From assembly GCF_900103805.1 (NCBI RefSeq), contig NZ_FNIB01000018.1:1-58659 (forward strand): a stretch of DNA of 58,659 nucleotides, given 5' to 3'. Both the position numbers and the translations under genes were made by a program. The notes under the pieces are model-generated. The model was not told the origin of the DNA, did no database searches, and was given only the letters and a program-made list of their open reading frames with translations. Numbering within the stretch: position 1 is the stretch's first letter; each line of letters starts with the position of its first letter. This DNA is from Cryobacterium flavum (GTDB taxonomy: Bacteria; Actinomycetota; Actinomycetes; Actinomycetales; Microbacteriaceae). This document shows, in pieces, positions 43,116 to 53,225 of this stretch.

Positions 43116-43781
43116 TTTATAACGTTCTTAGGCCGCTGAGTCAGTACGCGCAGGAAATATCGGAGGTCGTCGATGAGGAGTTCTGGCTCTTCGAGGGCGG
43201 CGAAGCGGCCGCCGCGGTCTTCGATGTCGGTCCAGCGCACGATTGTGTAGGCTTAAATCTATTCTGAGCGATGCCGACATCGTGAGCGAATTGGATCGCA
43301 GCTGTCGGGACTCCGGAGTTCGCTGGCGCGGCACCCCAAGAGTTCTGGGCGTAGCCGACGTACGCGGACGAGCCCCCACTACCGGTGAACCAGTACAGCG
43401 AGGCGTTTGCCAGGATCCACTCGCGTCCGAGGATCTCATCGGGCAGCTTCTCGACCGGCCAGGTCCAAGCCCGGAATTTGTCGAACATCCAGGCCAACTG
43501 CGCAACTGGTGAGTCGGTTAGGGCTATGCCGAGGAGACCGGGCCGGGTTGATTGGATGGCGATGTAGCCGCACTCGTCGTTCATGAACGTGCCGACGCGC
43601 TTCAGCCAGTCCTGGTCAAGCTGGCTCATCGCATTCCGCGCCGTGTTGACGATCTGGCCCGGGAAGCTAATGCTTCGCTGACGTGAACGCCGATCACCCG
43701 GTCGGGTGCAACGCGGACGATTTCTGGGGAGATGGTGGCGCCGAGGTCACCGCCATGGACCGCGAAGTTCTCGTAGCCGGC
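43112..43781 (-). pseudogene. Epoxide hydrolase (alpha/beta fold), broken
   Basis: Minus-strand pieces in order: GYENFAVHGGDLGATISPEI (nucleophile Asp in GGD.G), a frame change near 43650, then DECGYIAIQSTRPGLLGIAL, TDSPVAQLAWMFDKFRAWTW, REWILANASLYWFTGSGG, VPTAAIQFAHDVGI, and after another shift near 43250 TIVRWTDIEDRGG and FAALEEPELLIDDLRYF to a TAG at 43112. The N-terminal third is missing. Inactive. Confidence 0.8.
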
Positions 43782-44140
43782 GCAAGAAGAAGTAGCTGCG
43801 GGCCGTGGCGGCCAGAATGCATTCAAACATGGTGCGGCCTTTGAGACGTTCGGCAACAAGAACCTGAAAGGACTGAACGTCGTGCCATCGCAACGAGAGA
43901 CAGCGCGTAATAGAGGTTGTCTACCAAGACTGTAGAACCGGATGCCCGCAGGCAAAAGAGCCGCGCAGACCATTTCAGAGCAGTTGCTCCCGCTGGCCCC
44001 GTAGCTGTTGTCGCGGGGTTGGTCGTGACGCCAAGGGCACCAGCTCGTCGATCCGGTCGAGGATCTCCGACGCAGCACCATATCGGCCGCGGGCAGCTGC
44101 GGCGACGGCCCCCAATGCCGCGTGCTCCTAGGATGGGGGC
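43782..44140. other. Unassigned stretch upstream of parA
   Basis: Minus-strand frames give protein-like strings (FQVLVAERLKGRTMFECILA; GRYGAASEILDRIDELVPLA) that I cannot assign. They are probably relics. The parA promoter should lie within the last 60 bases. Confidence 0.3.
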
Positions 44141-44914
44141 ATGAAGACGGTTGCGGTGTACAGCACCAAGGGCGGGGTCGGCAAAACAACGGCAGCCGTC
44201 AATCTGGCCTGGGAGGCGTCTCGGGAGTGCCGGGTACTGCTCTGGGATCTCGACCCGCAGGGTGCCTCAACCTATGTGCTCAATGTAAAGCCGAGGGTCA
44301 AGGGCGGCGTGAACTCCCTCATTCGAGGGAAGACCGAGATGGATGCCGCGATCCGATCTACCGTCTACGAAAATCTCGCCGTACTGCCAGCAGACGAAAC
44401 TTACCGAGATTTGGATCTGGTCCTGGACGCGGCGAAGAAGTCCACGCACCGTATTGCCAAGGCGCTTGAATCGGTCGCAAGAGAATATGACGTCGTGATC
44501 CTGGACTGCCCGCCCGGGGAATCCCGTGTCGCCGAGAACGCGCTGCACGCCGCCGACCTCGTCGTTTTGCCCCTCGTTCCGTCGCCGCTCTCGCTTCGGT
44601 CACTGGCCCAAGTCAACGAGATCATCGCGGATTCCGACAGTCCCCCCAAGGTCTTTGCATTCCTGTCGATGGTGGACCGCCGCAAACTTTCGCACCGCGC
44701 TGCTGCCGAGACTCTGCCGCGTGAATATCCGCAGGTGATCGACCTCGTGGTCCCCGCGACCGTTGTGATCGAGCGGATGGGTTCAGAGCGCGCCCCGGTC
44801 GGATCGTACGCTCCCGACACCGAGGCGGCCCGCGTGTTCGCGGAACTTTGGGAGTATGTTCGCACCTCGTCCAAGGTCAAACGGGCAGCACCGTCAAAAT
44901 TGCGTGCGCGCTAA
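44141..44914 (+). CDS. parA: ParA-family partition ATPase
   Basis: 257 residues. Deviant Walker A YSTKGGVGKTTAAVNLA (about 7-23), DLDPQGAST, and Walker B VVILDCPPGESRVAENAL near 117. AAA_31/ParA fold without an N-terminal DNA-binding domain, so the small type (type Ib-like). It segregates plasmids or positions large complexes. No parB is adjacent; the next gene is a coiled-coil protein that could be a partner but shows no ParB features. ATG 44141. Confidence 0.88.
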   Translation: MKTVAVYSTKGGVGKTTAAVNLAWEASRECRVLLWDLDPQGASTYVLNVKPRVKGGVNSLIRGKTEMDAAIRSTVYENLAVLPADETYRDLDLVLDAAKKSTHRIAKALESVAREYDVVILDCPPGESRVAENALHAADLVVLPLVPSPLSLRSLAQVNEIIADSDSPPKVFAFLSMVDRRKLSHRAAAETLPREYPQVIDLVVPATVVIERMGSERAPVGSYAPDTEAARVFAELWEYVRTSSKVKRAAPSKLRAR

Positions 44915-45041
44915 CATCACAGCCAAGCGCGCATCGAGATGCTCTCGTGCAGCGCCGAATGTATGAATCGCCGTGCACATCGCCGTGTAATCAGCATTGT
45001 GGAGAAACGGCGGACTGCCGCGACCTAGGGGAGGTGCGGAG

Positions 45042-45482
45042 ATGGCCCAGACTGAGAAGAACAAAACAACGTCCGTTTCGACCAACAGCATGCAGAAGCA
45101 AGCCAAGAAGGCCTTAGTACGCGCCGAGAAATCGGTGCAGGCCGCCCGCGAAGCCGTCGCCCACGCCAGCGCGAAGTTGCGCAAAGAGGCGCAGGCCTTG
45201 TCGAAGCAGACGCAGAAGTTAGCGACGAAACAGGAAAAAGCAGCAGGCAAGATTGCCGCCGCCACAGAAACAGCCCGGGCACAGGCCTCGACCATAAAAA
45301 AATCGAACCGTCCGGCCCTGCCGACACCAGCGCCGGTCCGTCCCACAAAAGTTGCGGCGCAGACTCTGACCGAGCAACGCGGACATCCGCGGGGCTTCAG
45401 CGGGACGAACGGTTCCTGTCATCGAGAACAGGACCATATCCTCGGCGATCAAGGTAATCCGCGGGTGAACTGCACCCGATGA
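45042..45482 (+). CDS. Lys/Ala-rich coiled-coil protein
   Basis: 146 residues from ATG 45042 (GGGGAGG upstream). Residues about 15-90 form a charged coiled coil (KQAKKALVRAEKSVQAAREA, KLRKEAQALSKQTQKLATKQ), followed by a Pro-rich linker (RPALPTPAPVRPTK). The last 35 residues are of different composition and may follow a frameshift. Nucleoid-binding or structural role is possible. No family named. Confidence 0.6.
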   Translation: MAQTEKNKTTSVSTNSMQKQAKKALVRAEKSVQAAREAVAHASAKLRKEAQALSKQTQKLATKQEKAAGKIAAATETARAQASTIKKSNRPALPTPAPVRPTKVAAQTLTEQRGHPRGFSGTNGSCHREQDHILGDQGNPRVNCTR

Positions 45483-45529
45483 ATCGCTGAGGATTTCTTA
45501 GCCGCGAACCGCGGTCGCTCACCCTGACA

Positions 45530-45760
45530 TTACGCCACGTGCGGGGCTGTGTATGGCGCTGGGCGTCGTTCGGCGCGCAGCTGGGACCGCGCTGCGTGTT
45601 CCACGAGCACGGGAATGAAGTCCCGGATGGGCTTATCGTCGAGCGAGGCGTGGCACGCCGACACGACGGATTTGACCCGACCTGTCGGAAGATCGGCGTA
45701 CCTGACCTCGAGCCGACGCACCACATCGTCGACCGCATTCTTCTCCTGCTTTGAGTCCAT
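45530..45760 (-). CDS. Three-helix bundle dimerisation (DUF3562-like) protein
   Basis: 76 residues: AVDDVVRRLEVRYADLPTGR, VVSACHASLDDKPIRDFIPV and LVEHAARSQLRAE form three predicted helices in the pattern of the actinobacterial three-helix bundle dimerisation domain. ATG 45760. Function unknown. It stands alone. Confidence 0.7.
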   Translation of the reverse strand: MDSKQEKNAVDDVVRRLEVRYADLPTGRVKSVVSACHASLDDKPIRDFIPVLVEHAARSQLRAERRPAPYTAPHVA

Positions 45761-46571
45761 ATCTCATTGTGACCGTCTTTCCGTGTCGATTCGAACCAGA
45801 TCCATCCCCTAAAAGGGGTGAAGAACCTCAATGGCGTTGAATAGCCTGCGGCCCCAGGGGGTGCAATCTACTCCAAGGGTGATCGCCCTACGGCTCCACC
45901 GATAGCCAGGCTATGGTCTGGCTCGTACCGACCGCGCGCAGCTCGAGTATTCTCGACCTGACGAGGACTTCTTCGGTCTAGAGGCCTCCGTTCTCTCGAA
46001 ATAGCAGGACTGACTTCGGCCTGTTTCGAGGCAATAAACGTTGAATAAACGTGCGTGCGTCAAATCTCACCGCGAACGGCCATCGCGACCCGGCGAATTT
46101 CCGAGATCAAGCACGGCCGAAATTCTAAAAGACCGCCCGAATGTCGTCAAGAGTGCACGTTGACTCTTAGAAAACCTCCGCGTTACTATATTCATTGCTG
46201 ACGATTTTCAATCGCGTTAACAGCTTGCACCGCATCGGCGCGAATGGCGTCGGGATGCCCGACTTCGAGAAAGCCTGGGTCGCAGCCCACAACACTCCTG
46301 GCTGCGCCGGCACGTTCCTGTGTGAATATTCGGCCTTCACGCTGTTGGTCATTGACGAGTAGCGGCTGGACTGGCCAGTGGAATCGAAACGCGACACGCT
46401 GCTGGGTCGACGGGCTTCTGCACTCAGTATCAGCAGAAGGGCTGACACCAGCGCCTCGGCCCCGGAGTTCATACAGACGCGATCATGGCCCGGATCATCC
46501 ACAACACGGTCTGTGTGGTAACCCGCCCTCTCCTCTTGAGCCGCCTTGAAATAGACCCAGCCGCACCCAGC
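45761..46571. other. Gene-poor stretch
   Basis: No intact gene. A + frame ending at 46360 reads GMPDFEKAWVAAHNTPGCAG and TFLCEYSAFTLLVIDE, which looks like the C-terminus of an unidentified protein. AATAAACGT occurs twice (46033, 46044) with an 11-bp period. Confidence 0.4.
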
Positions 46572-46633
46572 GGCCCTGTGGCCCTGTGGCCCTGTGGCCC
46601 TGTGGCCCTGTGGCCCTGTGGCCCTGTGGCCCG
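46572..46633. repeat. Octamer tandem repeat GGCCCTGT
   Basis: Seven perfect copies plus six bases of an eighth, 46572-46633. Eight is not a multiple of three, so copy-number change would shift any reading frame across it. Confidence 0.95.
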
Positions 46634-46783
46634 AAAATATGCACCCGCGCCGCCGCCCAGACCGGGGAGAGCCATGGTTCTTTTCCCCTAGGACCAACGT
46701 TCATCGCGACCACGACGACGGCGAAAGCTGCGACGACCGTTGCAGTGCCCAGCGAGCGACAACACCATCAGACGTGAGTCCGC
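46634..46783. other. Short gap before the PucR gene end
   Basis: No gene or clear terminator recognised. Confidence 0.4.
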
Positions 46784-48034
46784 TCAAGCGCTCCGGGGGG
46801 CTGCCCGCAAGGGCGCGCGCACGGGGGTCGCCCACAAACCGGCCAGTCGTACCGCTCGAAGGGCGGTGAAAAGTTCGGCCGCCTGCACGGGTTTGGCTAC
46901 GGAACGCCCGGTCATCTCGGTTATCCGCCCCAGTCGGTGAAGTACCGTATTTCGGTGGCAATGAAGTTGCTTGCCGCACTCGGCGGTCGAACCGTCGGTG
47001 GTGAACCAGCATTCAAGCGTGTCCAGAAGCACGCGGGCATCGTCTGGATCAAGGTCAGCCAGCCCGCCGAGAACGCCATCGCGGAGTTCGGCAGCGTATG
47101 CGGGTTGAGACACGAGAATGGTATCGATCGGGGCCGCGCCGTAGAGATGCACTCCCACCGCGGCGGGGGCGATGCAACGCATGGCCAAAAGCGCTTGTCG
47201 CACCGCGACAGGCGCGCGCTCGAGGGCTTGTATCGGCAGGCTCACCCCGATTCGTGAACTGACGGTTCCGACCAGTGCGTGCGCGGCGGCGGAAGGGTGC
47301 GCACCCGCCACACTTCCGAGCAGGCCCAGATACTCACCTTTCCACGGAGCCCAGGCGGAGCTGACCCCCATCCCCCGCAGTCGGTCGGTTATGGCGGGAA
47401 TTGGGTCATCGTCTGAGTGCCGCATCTCAACGGCAAGAACGACGAATGTTGCCTCCTTGGGAAGGCCAAGAGCACGAACCGCTCGACCGGCATCCCCCGA
47501 GAACTCGCCTTCCAGAATCGCGAGCAGCACGACGTTCTTGCTCTGCTGGTCTTTGCGTTCCCGTTCGTCGACGACCTCTCGGTACGTCTCCGCGGCGGCG
47601 TTCGAGTACCGGTCGATAATGCCCCATACTCCGGATGACGCGGTGAGCAGCGCTGTAGCGTGTTCGGGCGTCGTCGCCTTCGCCATCAACGCGTCCCACA
47701 GGTGCAGACCGGCAAGCCGGTATGCGTGCAGGAGACTCGCCATGGGGATGCCGTGCTCCGCTTTCACGCGGCCGGCATGGCGGGGTGCGGCGAGCGAGTC
47801 GTTGATGCCGAGCAGGCACTGCAGGATCGCCTCGAGGTTGTCATGCACGATACCTTCGAGCACACCGGCGCCGAGCACGCTCTCGGCGTAGTCGTGCTCG
47901 CCGTTGATGATCTGGGCAACGATGCTGTCTGATAACTCGCCGACCGAGTCGATCATGCCCGAGAAGAGCTCGCGAGCGCCGTCCACCATGACATCCTGGG
48001 TCGGCATGCTCAGCGGCGCTTCATTGCGTTCCAT
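46784..48034 (-). CDS. PucR/CdaR-type transcription regulator
   Basis: 416 residues from ATG 48034. N-terminal helical sensor-like region ([40 protein letters not shown]), a GGDEF-like middle typical of CdaR, and a C-terminal PucR helix-turn-helix: [40 protein letters not shown]. Such activators control adjacent catabolic operons. It is divergent from the ALDH/CoA-ligase/GMC operon with a 168-base gap, so it is the likely regulator. Start upstream at 48082 is less likely. Confidence 0.87.
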   Translation of the reverse strand: MERNEAPLSMPTQDVMVDGARELFSGMIDSVGELSDSIVAQIINGEHDYAESVLGAGVLEGIVHDNLEAILQCLLGINDSLAAPRHAGRVKAEHGIPMASLLHAYRLAGLHLWDALMAKATTPEHATALLTASSGVWGIIDRYSNAAAETYREVVDERERKDQQSKNVVLLAILEGEFSGDAGRAVRALGLPKEATFVVLAVEMRHSDDDPIPAITDRLRGMGVSSAWAPWKGEYLGLLGSVAGAHPSAAAHALVGTVSSRIGVSLPIQALERAPVAVRQALLAMRCIAPAAVGVHLYGAAPIDTILVSQPAYAAELRDGVLGGLADLDPDDARVLLDTLECWFTTDGSTAECGKQLHCHRNTVLHRLGRITEMTGRSVAKPVQAAELFTALRAVRLAGLWATPVRAPLRAAPRSA

Positions 48035-48202
48035 TTGCACAGTGTAATCCGGTGACTCTTGCGTTTGGTTGTGCGGCCGCACAATGCACAGTTCCGAAAT
48101 CGCGGCGGCGGCCCATCGCTATCGCTGACGGTGGAGCCGAGACTAGCCTGACACCGCAACCCGGAATCCGGGTCGCCGTCAGGCAACAATCAAAGGAGAT
48201 TG

Positions 48203-49954
48203 ATGACTACCACCGATCCGATGTCGAGGACACAGCCCATTCGGGCCCTCGACCAGCAGCAGCGCGACCAACTCGACGCCGCCATCATCGAACTGGCCTC
48301 GGGTGCCAAGCGCTGGGCCAGCACCCCACTTTCCGAACGAGCCGCATTACTGGGAGCTGTGCACGCAGCCATGACGGGGGCCGCTCAGGAATGGGCGGAG
48401 ACTGCCGCTGCGATCAAGGGACTAGACCCGTCATCACAGCTCGTCGGGGAAGAGTGGATCTCCGGCCCGTATGCCAGCCTTTCAGGCGCCGGTACCCTCG
48501 CTCAGTCCATCGCAGCCCTCGCTGCGGGGAGGAGCCCCCTTGCCAGCAGCCGCTTCGGAACGGCTCCCGGCGGTCGCGTCATCGTCCCGGTACTTCCGAC
48601 CAACGGGTACGAGTGGTTGCTGCTGCACGGATTCAGCGCTGAGATCTGGATGGCTCCTGGCCGCTCTCCCGAGGAGGTACGGGCCAGCGCTGGCCTCGGT
48701 GAGCTCACGCCGACAACGTCGGGCGGAGTGGGACTCGTGCTCGGCGCCGGCAATATCACGTCGATTCCGCCGCTCGACGTGCTGTACGAGATCGTCGCGA
48801 ACAACCGGTCGGTGCTGCTCAAACTCAACCCGGTCATGGCTGGAATGAAATCCGTTTTCGATAAGGCTCTCGCCCCCCTGATCAAAATCGGAGTGCTTCG
48901 TATCGTGCAGGGCGCCGGCGACGTCGGTGCGTATCTCACGCAGCACGATGGCATCGCGCACGTGCACATCACCGGGAGTGCGGCAACACACGATGCCATC
49001 GTCTGGGGAACGGGCGCGGATGCCGCGAGCCGCAAAGCAACGGGCACCCCGTTACTAGGCAAACCGATCACCAGCGAACTCGGCGGAGTATCGCCCATCA
49101 TTGTGCTTCCGAGCGCATGGACGAAGCATGACCTGCGCTATCAGGCCGAGCATGTCGTTACTCAGCGCCTGCACAACGGCGGATACAACTGCATTGCCGG
49201 CCAAGTGGTTGTCGTCAGCAGCAACTGGCCCCAGAAGAAAGCGTTCCTCGCCGAACTCCGACGGGCACTGGCGGCAGCACCTCAACGCCCCGCCTGGTAC
49301 CCCGGCAGCGATGGGCGCATGAGAGCCGCATCGGCCGCGTATCCGACCGCCGAGCGGATGGGCCAAGACGGCTGCCGCCTGCTGATCGATGTCACAGCCG
49401 AAGACGACGCATCGAACGTGATCACCACGGAATATTTCTCCCCGGTGCTGGGCGTTGTCGAAGTGCCGGGCACGGGGCAAGCCTTCCTCGACGCCGCCGT
49501 CACGCTGGCCAATGACGAGTTCGTCGGCACCCTCGGTGCGAATCTCATTGTCGAGCCCAAGGTCATCCGGCAGCTCGGAACCGGGTTCCTCGAGTCCATT
49601 GCACGCCTGCGCTACGGCACGATCGCCATCAATGCGTGGACCGGCCTCGGCTTCCTCACAGCAACCGCGTCGTGGGGCGCCTTCCCCGGTGCCACCATCG
49701 ACAACGTGCAGAGTGGCATTGGAACCGTGCACAACGCGCTGCTCATCGATCGGCCCGAGCGCACGATCGTTCGCGGCCCGTTCCGGCCGTTTCCGCGATC
49801 GTTCGCACACGGAGAATTCACTCTGTTCCCGAAGCCGCCGTGGTTCGTGCAGGCGCGTTCCGCCGCGACGACCGGACGTCGTCTCGCGGGTTTCGCGGCC
49901 AAGCCGTCATGGCTGAAGATGCCCGCCATCTTCCTGGCGGCATTCCGGGCCTGA
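48203..49954 (+). CDS. Aldehyde dehydrogenase family protein
   Basis: 583 residues, longer than a usual ALDH by about 90 at the C-terminus. Cofactor region VGLVLGAGNITSIPPLDVLY, HITGSAATHDAIVWG, catalytic Glu in ITSELGGVSPIIVLP, catalytic Cys in HNGGYNCIAGQVVVV, and TEYFSPVLGVVEVPG. ATG 48203 with AAAGGAG 5 bases upstream. First gene of the operon, 58 bases before the CoA ligase. Expected to oxidise an aldehyde made by the GMC enzyme to the acid. Confidence 0.87.
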   Translation: MTTTDPMSRTQPIRALDQQQRDQLDAAIIELASGAKRWASTPLSERAALLGAVHAAMTGAAQEWAETAAAIKGLDPSSQLVGEEWISGPYASLSGAGTLAQSIAALAAGRSPLASSRFGTAPGGRVIVPVLPTNGYEWLLLHGFSAEIWMAPGRSPEEVRASAGLGELTPTTSGGVGLVLGAGNITSIPPLDVLYEIVANNRSVLLKLNPVMAGMKSVFDKALAPLIKIGVLRIVQGAGDVGAYLTQHDGIAHVHITGSAATHDAIVWGTGADAASRKATGTPLLGKPITSELGGVSPIIVLPSAWTKHDLRYQAEHVVTQRLHNGGYNCIAGQVVVVSSNWPQKKAFLAELRRALAAAPQRPAWYPGSDGRMRAASAAYPTAERMGQDGCRLLIDVTAEDDASNVITTEYFSPVLGVVEVPGTGQAFLDAAVTLANDEFVGTLGANLIVEPKVIRQLGTGFLESIARLRYGTIAINAWTGLGFLTATASWGAFPGATIDNVQSGIGTVHNALLIDRPERTIVRGPFRPFPRSFAHGEFTLFPKPPWFVQARSAATTGRRLAGFAAKPSWLKMPAIFLAAFRA

Positions 49955-50012
49955 CCCTCCGGTCATCCCGCACGCTCCCCCATACTCATCCCCAGCCAGA
50001 AGGCGAGCCGCC

Positions 50013-51599
50013 GTGTTCACCAGTCCCTTTCCCGACGTCGAAATCCCCAATCTCAGCGTCTTTGACCATCTCTTCGGTTCACTCGAAGTCGCATCCGCGA
50101 ACCACATCGCCCTCGTCGACGGGGCGACCCGTGAGACCACCACGTACGGCGAGTTGGTGCGCCAGATCGAAGCAGTTGCGGGGGCACTCGCCGCTCGTGG
50201 CATCGGTGTGGGTAGCGTCGTGGCGCTGCACTCCCCGAACCGACCCGCTTTCGCCGTGGCGTTCCATGGCATTCTGCGAGCTGGCGCCACGGCGACGACC
50301 GTCAACGCACTGTCGACGGCCGGTGAGATGGCCACGCAGCTGGCCGACTCCAAAGCGGTAGCCATCATCGCAGCGGATATGCTGTTCGCCGTCTCTGCGG
50401 AAGCCGGCGATCTCGCCGGTGTGGCAGCAGACAACATCATCAGTATCGGGGAGGTCAGCGGGAGCACGAGTCTGGCCGACCTGATCGCCGAGGCGTATCC
50501 CGCGCCCGAGGTACATTTCGATCCGGCAACGCACCTGGCCGTGCTGCCATACAGTTCGGGCACGACGGGCAAGGCCAAGGGCGTCATGCTCACCCACCGT
50601 AATCTCGTGGCCAATGTTGCGCAGTCGGCACCCATCATCGGCGTGAGCGCCGATGATCGCGTTCTGGCTGTGCTGCCGTTCTTCCACATCTACGGCATGA
50701 CGGTGTTGCTCAACATCTCTCTGGCACAACGAAGCACCCTCGTGACCATGGCACGATTCGATCTGACTGATTTCCTCAGTCTCATCCAGTCCGAGCGCAT
50801 CACCTACGTCTTCATCGCTCCTCCCATCGCGGTGGCGCTTGCGAAGCATCCGCTGGTGAGCGAATTTGACCTGTCGAGCCTGCGCACGGTGTTCTCGGGG
50901 GCGGCGCCCCTGGACGGCATCGTCGGCGGCGCTGTTGCCGAGCGGCTGAACTGCGAGGTTCTCCAAGGCTATGGAATGACCGAGATGAGCCCGGTATCGC
51001 ATGCTTCACCCCGAGGTCGAACCGATATTCCCCTAAACTCGGTCGGTCTGACGGTGCCAAACGTGCAGTGCCGTATCGTTGACCCGCTCACCGGAGACGA
51101 CATCGAGATCCCGGCCGTGGGCGTGAGTGAGCCCGGCGAATTGCTGTGCCGCGGCCCGAACATCATGGTGGGCTACCTCGGAAACGATGAAGCAACCCGG
51201 GCGACCATCGACGCCGACGGTTTTCTGCACACCGGCGATATCGCAACGGTGAGCTCCGAGGGGTACGTGACTGTCGTTGACCGACTCAAAGAGCTCATCA
51301 AATACAAGGGATATCAGGTCGCGCCCGCAGAGCTTGAGTCGTTGTTGCTGGGGCATCCCCAAATCGCCGATGCCGCAGTCATCGGTGTGATCGACGCGGA
51401 TGGTGAAGAGGTGCCGAAAGCATTCCTGAGACTGCAACCGGAGGCCACGCTCACCGGGGAGGACATCATGATGTGGGTCGCCGATCGGGTAGCCCCGCAT
51501 AAGAAGGTTCGACAGGTGGAAATGATCGACTTCATCCCGAAGTCGGCGTCAGGCAAGATCCTGCGCAAGGATCTGCGGTCAAAAGGAGCGCTCGTATGA
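50013..51599 (+). CDS. Acyl-CoA synthetase, 4-coumarate-CoA ligase-like
   Basis: 528 residues. AMP-binding motif LPYSSGTTGKAKGVMLTHRN (about 178-197), QGYGMTEMSPVSH, GFLHTGDIATVSSEGYVTVV, DRLKELIKYKGYQVAPAELE and the C-terminal KSASGKILRKDLR with the acyl-adenylate lysine. Activates a carboxylic acid as CoA thioester with ATP. Start GTG 50013. Overlaps the GMC gene by 4 bases (ATGA), so they are co-translated. The substrate class (aryl or alkyl acid) is not decided by sequence. Confidence 0.92.
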   Translation: MFTSPFPDVEIPNLSVFDHLFGSLEVASANHIALVDGATRETTTYGELVRQIEAVAGALAARGIGVGSVVALHSPNRPAFAVAFHGILRAGATATTVNALSTAGEMATQLADSKAVAIIAADMLFAVSAEAGDLAGVAADNIISIGEVSGSTSLADLIAEAYPAPEVHFDPATHLAVLPYSSGTTGKAKGVMLTHRNLVANVAQSAPIIGVSADDRVLAVLPFFHIYGMTVLLNISLAQRSTLVTMARFDLTDFLSLIQSERITYVFIAPPIAVALAKHPLVSEFDLSSLRTVFSGAAPLDGIVGGAVAERLNCEVLQGYGMTEMSPVSHASPRGRTDIPLNSVGLTVPNVQCRIVDPLTGDDIEIPAVGVSEPGELLCRGPNIMVGYLGNDEATRATIDADGFLHTGDIATVSSEGYVTVVDRLKELIKYKGYQVAPAELESLLLGHPQIADAAVIGVIDADGEEVPKAFLRLQPEATLTGEDIMMWVADRVAPHKKVRQVEMIDFIPKSASGKILRKDLRSKGALV

Positions 51600-53224
51600 G
51601 TACCAACACTGAAGAATTCGACTATATCGTCGTCGGTGCCGGATCGGCCGGAGCAGCTGTCGCAGCTCGACTCACCGAAGACGCGAGCATCTCCGTTCTG
51701 CTGCTCGAAGCCGGTGGTGTCGACGATAAGCAGGAAATCGTCATCCCGGCCGCGTTCCCGAAGCTGTTCAAGTCCGATGCCGACTGGAACTACCAGACCG
51801 AGCCGCAGGCCGAGCTAACGGGGAGGTCGATCTACTGGCCACGTGGCAAGGTGCTCGGCGGCTCATCCTCCCTGAACGCCATGATGTGGGTGCGCGGATT
51901 CGCTGCCGACTATGACAACTGGGCAAGGCTCGCCGGGGACGGCTGGTCGTACGAGGCGCTCCTGCCGTATTTCCGCAAGGCGGAGGCAGTGGAGGGCAAC
52001 AGCGATCCCGACCAGGGCACGGACGGCGCGAATTCGATCTCGCACCAACGCAGCCCTCGATCGCATACCGCAACCTTTCTTGAGGCTGCCGCCGAGGTCG
52101 GAATGCCCCTCGTCGCGCCGAACTCGGCAAACCCGGAAGGGGTCAGTCAAACGATGGTGAGCCAGCGTGGCGGCATGCGGCACAACACGTCGGCCGCCTA
52201 CCTTGCGCCGGCAGCCGAGCGCTCCAACCTGCTCGTTCGCACCGGGGCACACGCCACTCGCGTGCTGTTCGACGGAACCCGCGCTGTCGGTGTCGAGTAC
52301 CTCAGCGAGGGCACCCCGACCTCGGTCTTCGCGCGCCGCGAGATCGTGCTGAGCGGCGGAGCGGTGAACACACCGCAGTTGCTCATGCTGTCGGGCATCG
52401 GCGATGCGACGCACCTTCGCTCCCTCGGAATCACCGTGCTCGTCGATGCTCCCGAGGTCGGATTGAACATGCGCGACCACCTGTTCGCGGCGCTGGCAGT
52501 CGAGACCGACGATGACACCCTCTTCGGTGCCGAGACCGAGGAGCAGCTCAACGACTTCGTCTCGCAGCAGCGCGGCATGCTCACCTCCAACGTTGCGGAG
52601 GCGTACGGTTTCGTCAAGACCGACCCATCGCTCGCCTTCCCCGACATCGAGGTGCTCTTCGCCGCCGTGCCGTATATCGGTGAGGGGCTTGTGGCCGCGC
52701 CGCGGCACGGCGTCAGTGTCGGCGCTATTCTGCTGCGGCCCAAGAGCCACGGAACCGTGCGACTCGCCTCCGCCGATCCGCTCACGAAACCGCTGATCGA
52801 TCCGAATTACCTGGGCGATCCGAATGGAGAAGATCGTGACACCTTGCTCGCGGGCCTCGGCGTGTGCGAGCGTATTCTTGCCGCCACGGCGTTCGCTCCA
52901 ACGCGGACTGACGGCAAGTTCATCCAACCCGCCGGGTCGGATGCTCAGACCGCGGCCGAGCGTGATGCCACGGTGATCAATGAGTTCTCGCAGACGCTCT
53001 ACCACCCGACGAGCACCGCTCGCATGGGATCGGATGCTGGATCGGTGGTCGACCCGGAGTTGCGTGTGCGCGGCGTGCAGGGACTTCGCATCGCCGACGC
53101 GTCTATCATGCCGGAGATCATACGGGGGCACACGAATGCTCCATCCATCATCATCGGAGAGAAGGCGGCCGATCTTCTGCGCGCATCGGTGCCGACCAGA
53201 GTGGAAGCGGCTTCAGTTCATTGA
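51596..53224 (+). CDS. GMC-family FAD oxidoreductase (alcohol dehydrogenase)
   Basis: 542 residues. FAD motif YIVVGAGSAGAAVAARLTED, GMC signature 1 WPRGKVLGGSSSLNAMMWVR, signature 2 VLSGGAVNTPQLLMLSGIG, active site YHPTSTARMG and C-terminal GHTNAPSIIIGEKAADL. Choline dehydrogenase/PEG dehydrogenase-like GMC group: oxidises primary alcohols to aldehydes. Overlaps the CoA ligase start-stop and is followed by the TetR gene after one base. With the ALDH and ligase it forms an alcohol to acyl-CoA path. Confidence 0.92.
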   Translation: MSTNTEEFDYIVVGAGSAGAAVAARLTEDASISVLLLEAGGVDDKQEIVIPAAFPKLFKSDADWNYQTEPQAELTGRSIYWPRGKVLGGSSSLNAMMWVRGFAADYDNWARLAGDGWSYEALLPYFRKAEAVEGNSDPDQGTDGANSISHQRSPRSHTATFLEAAAEVGMPLVAPNSANPEGVSQTMVSQRGGMRHNTSAAYLAPAAERSNLLVRTGAHATRVLFDGTRAVGVEYLSEGTPTSVFARREIVLSGGAVNTPQLLMLSGIGDATHLRSLGITVLVDAPEVGLNMRDHLFAALAVETDDDTLFGAETEEQLNDFVSQQRGMLTSNVAEAYGFVKTDPSLAFPDIEVLFAAVPYIGEGLVAAPRHGVSVGAILLRPKSHGTVRLASADPLTKPLIDPNYLGDPNGEDRDTLLAGLGVCERILAATAFAPTRTDGKFIQPAGSDAQTAAERDATVINEFSQTLYHPTSTARMGSDAGSVVDPELRVRGVQGLRIADASIMPEIIRGHTNAPSIIIGEKAADLLRASVPTRVEAASVH

Positions 53225-53225
53225 G

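Noticed and set aside
46572..46633. Octamer array considered as iterons of a replication origin
   Set aside because: Iterons are longer and a rep gene or AT-rich region would be expected nearby; none seen.
46167..46697. 176-codon minus frame with a GHRATGPQ repeat
   Set aside because: The repeat peptide is only the translation of the octamer array; no start signal or family.
51863..53131. 422-codon minus frame
   Set aside because: Shadow of the GMC oxidoreductase, which has all signatures.
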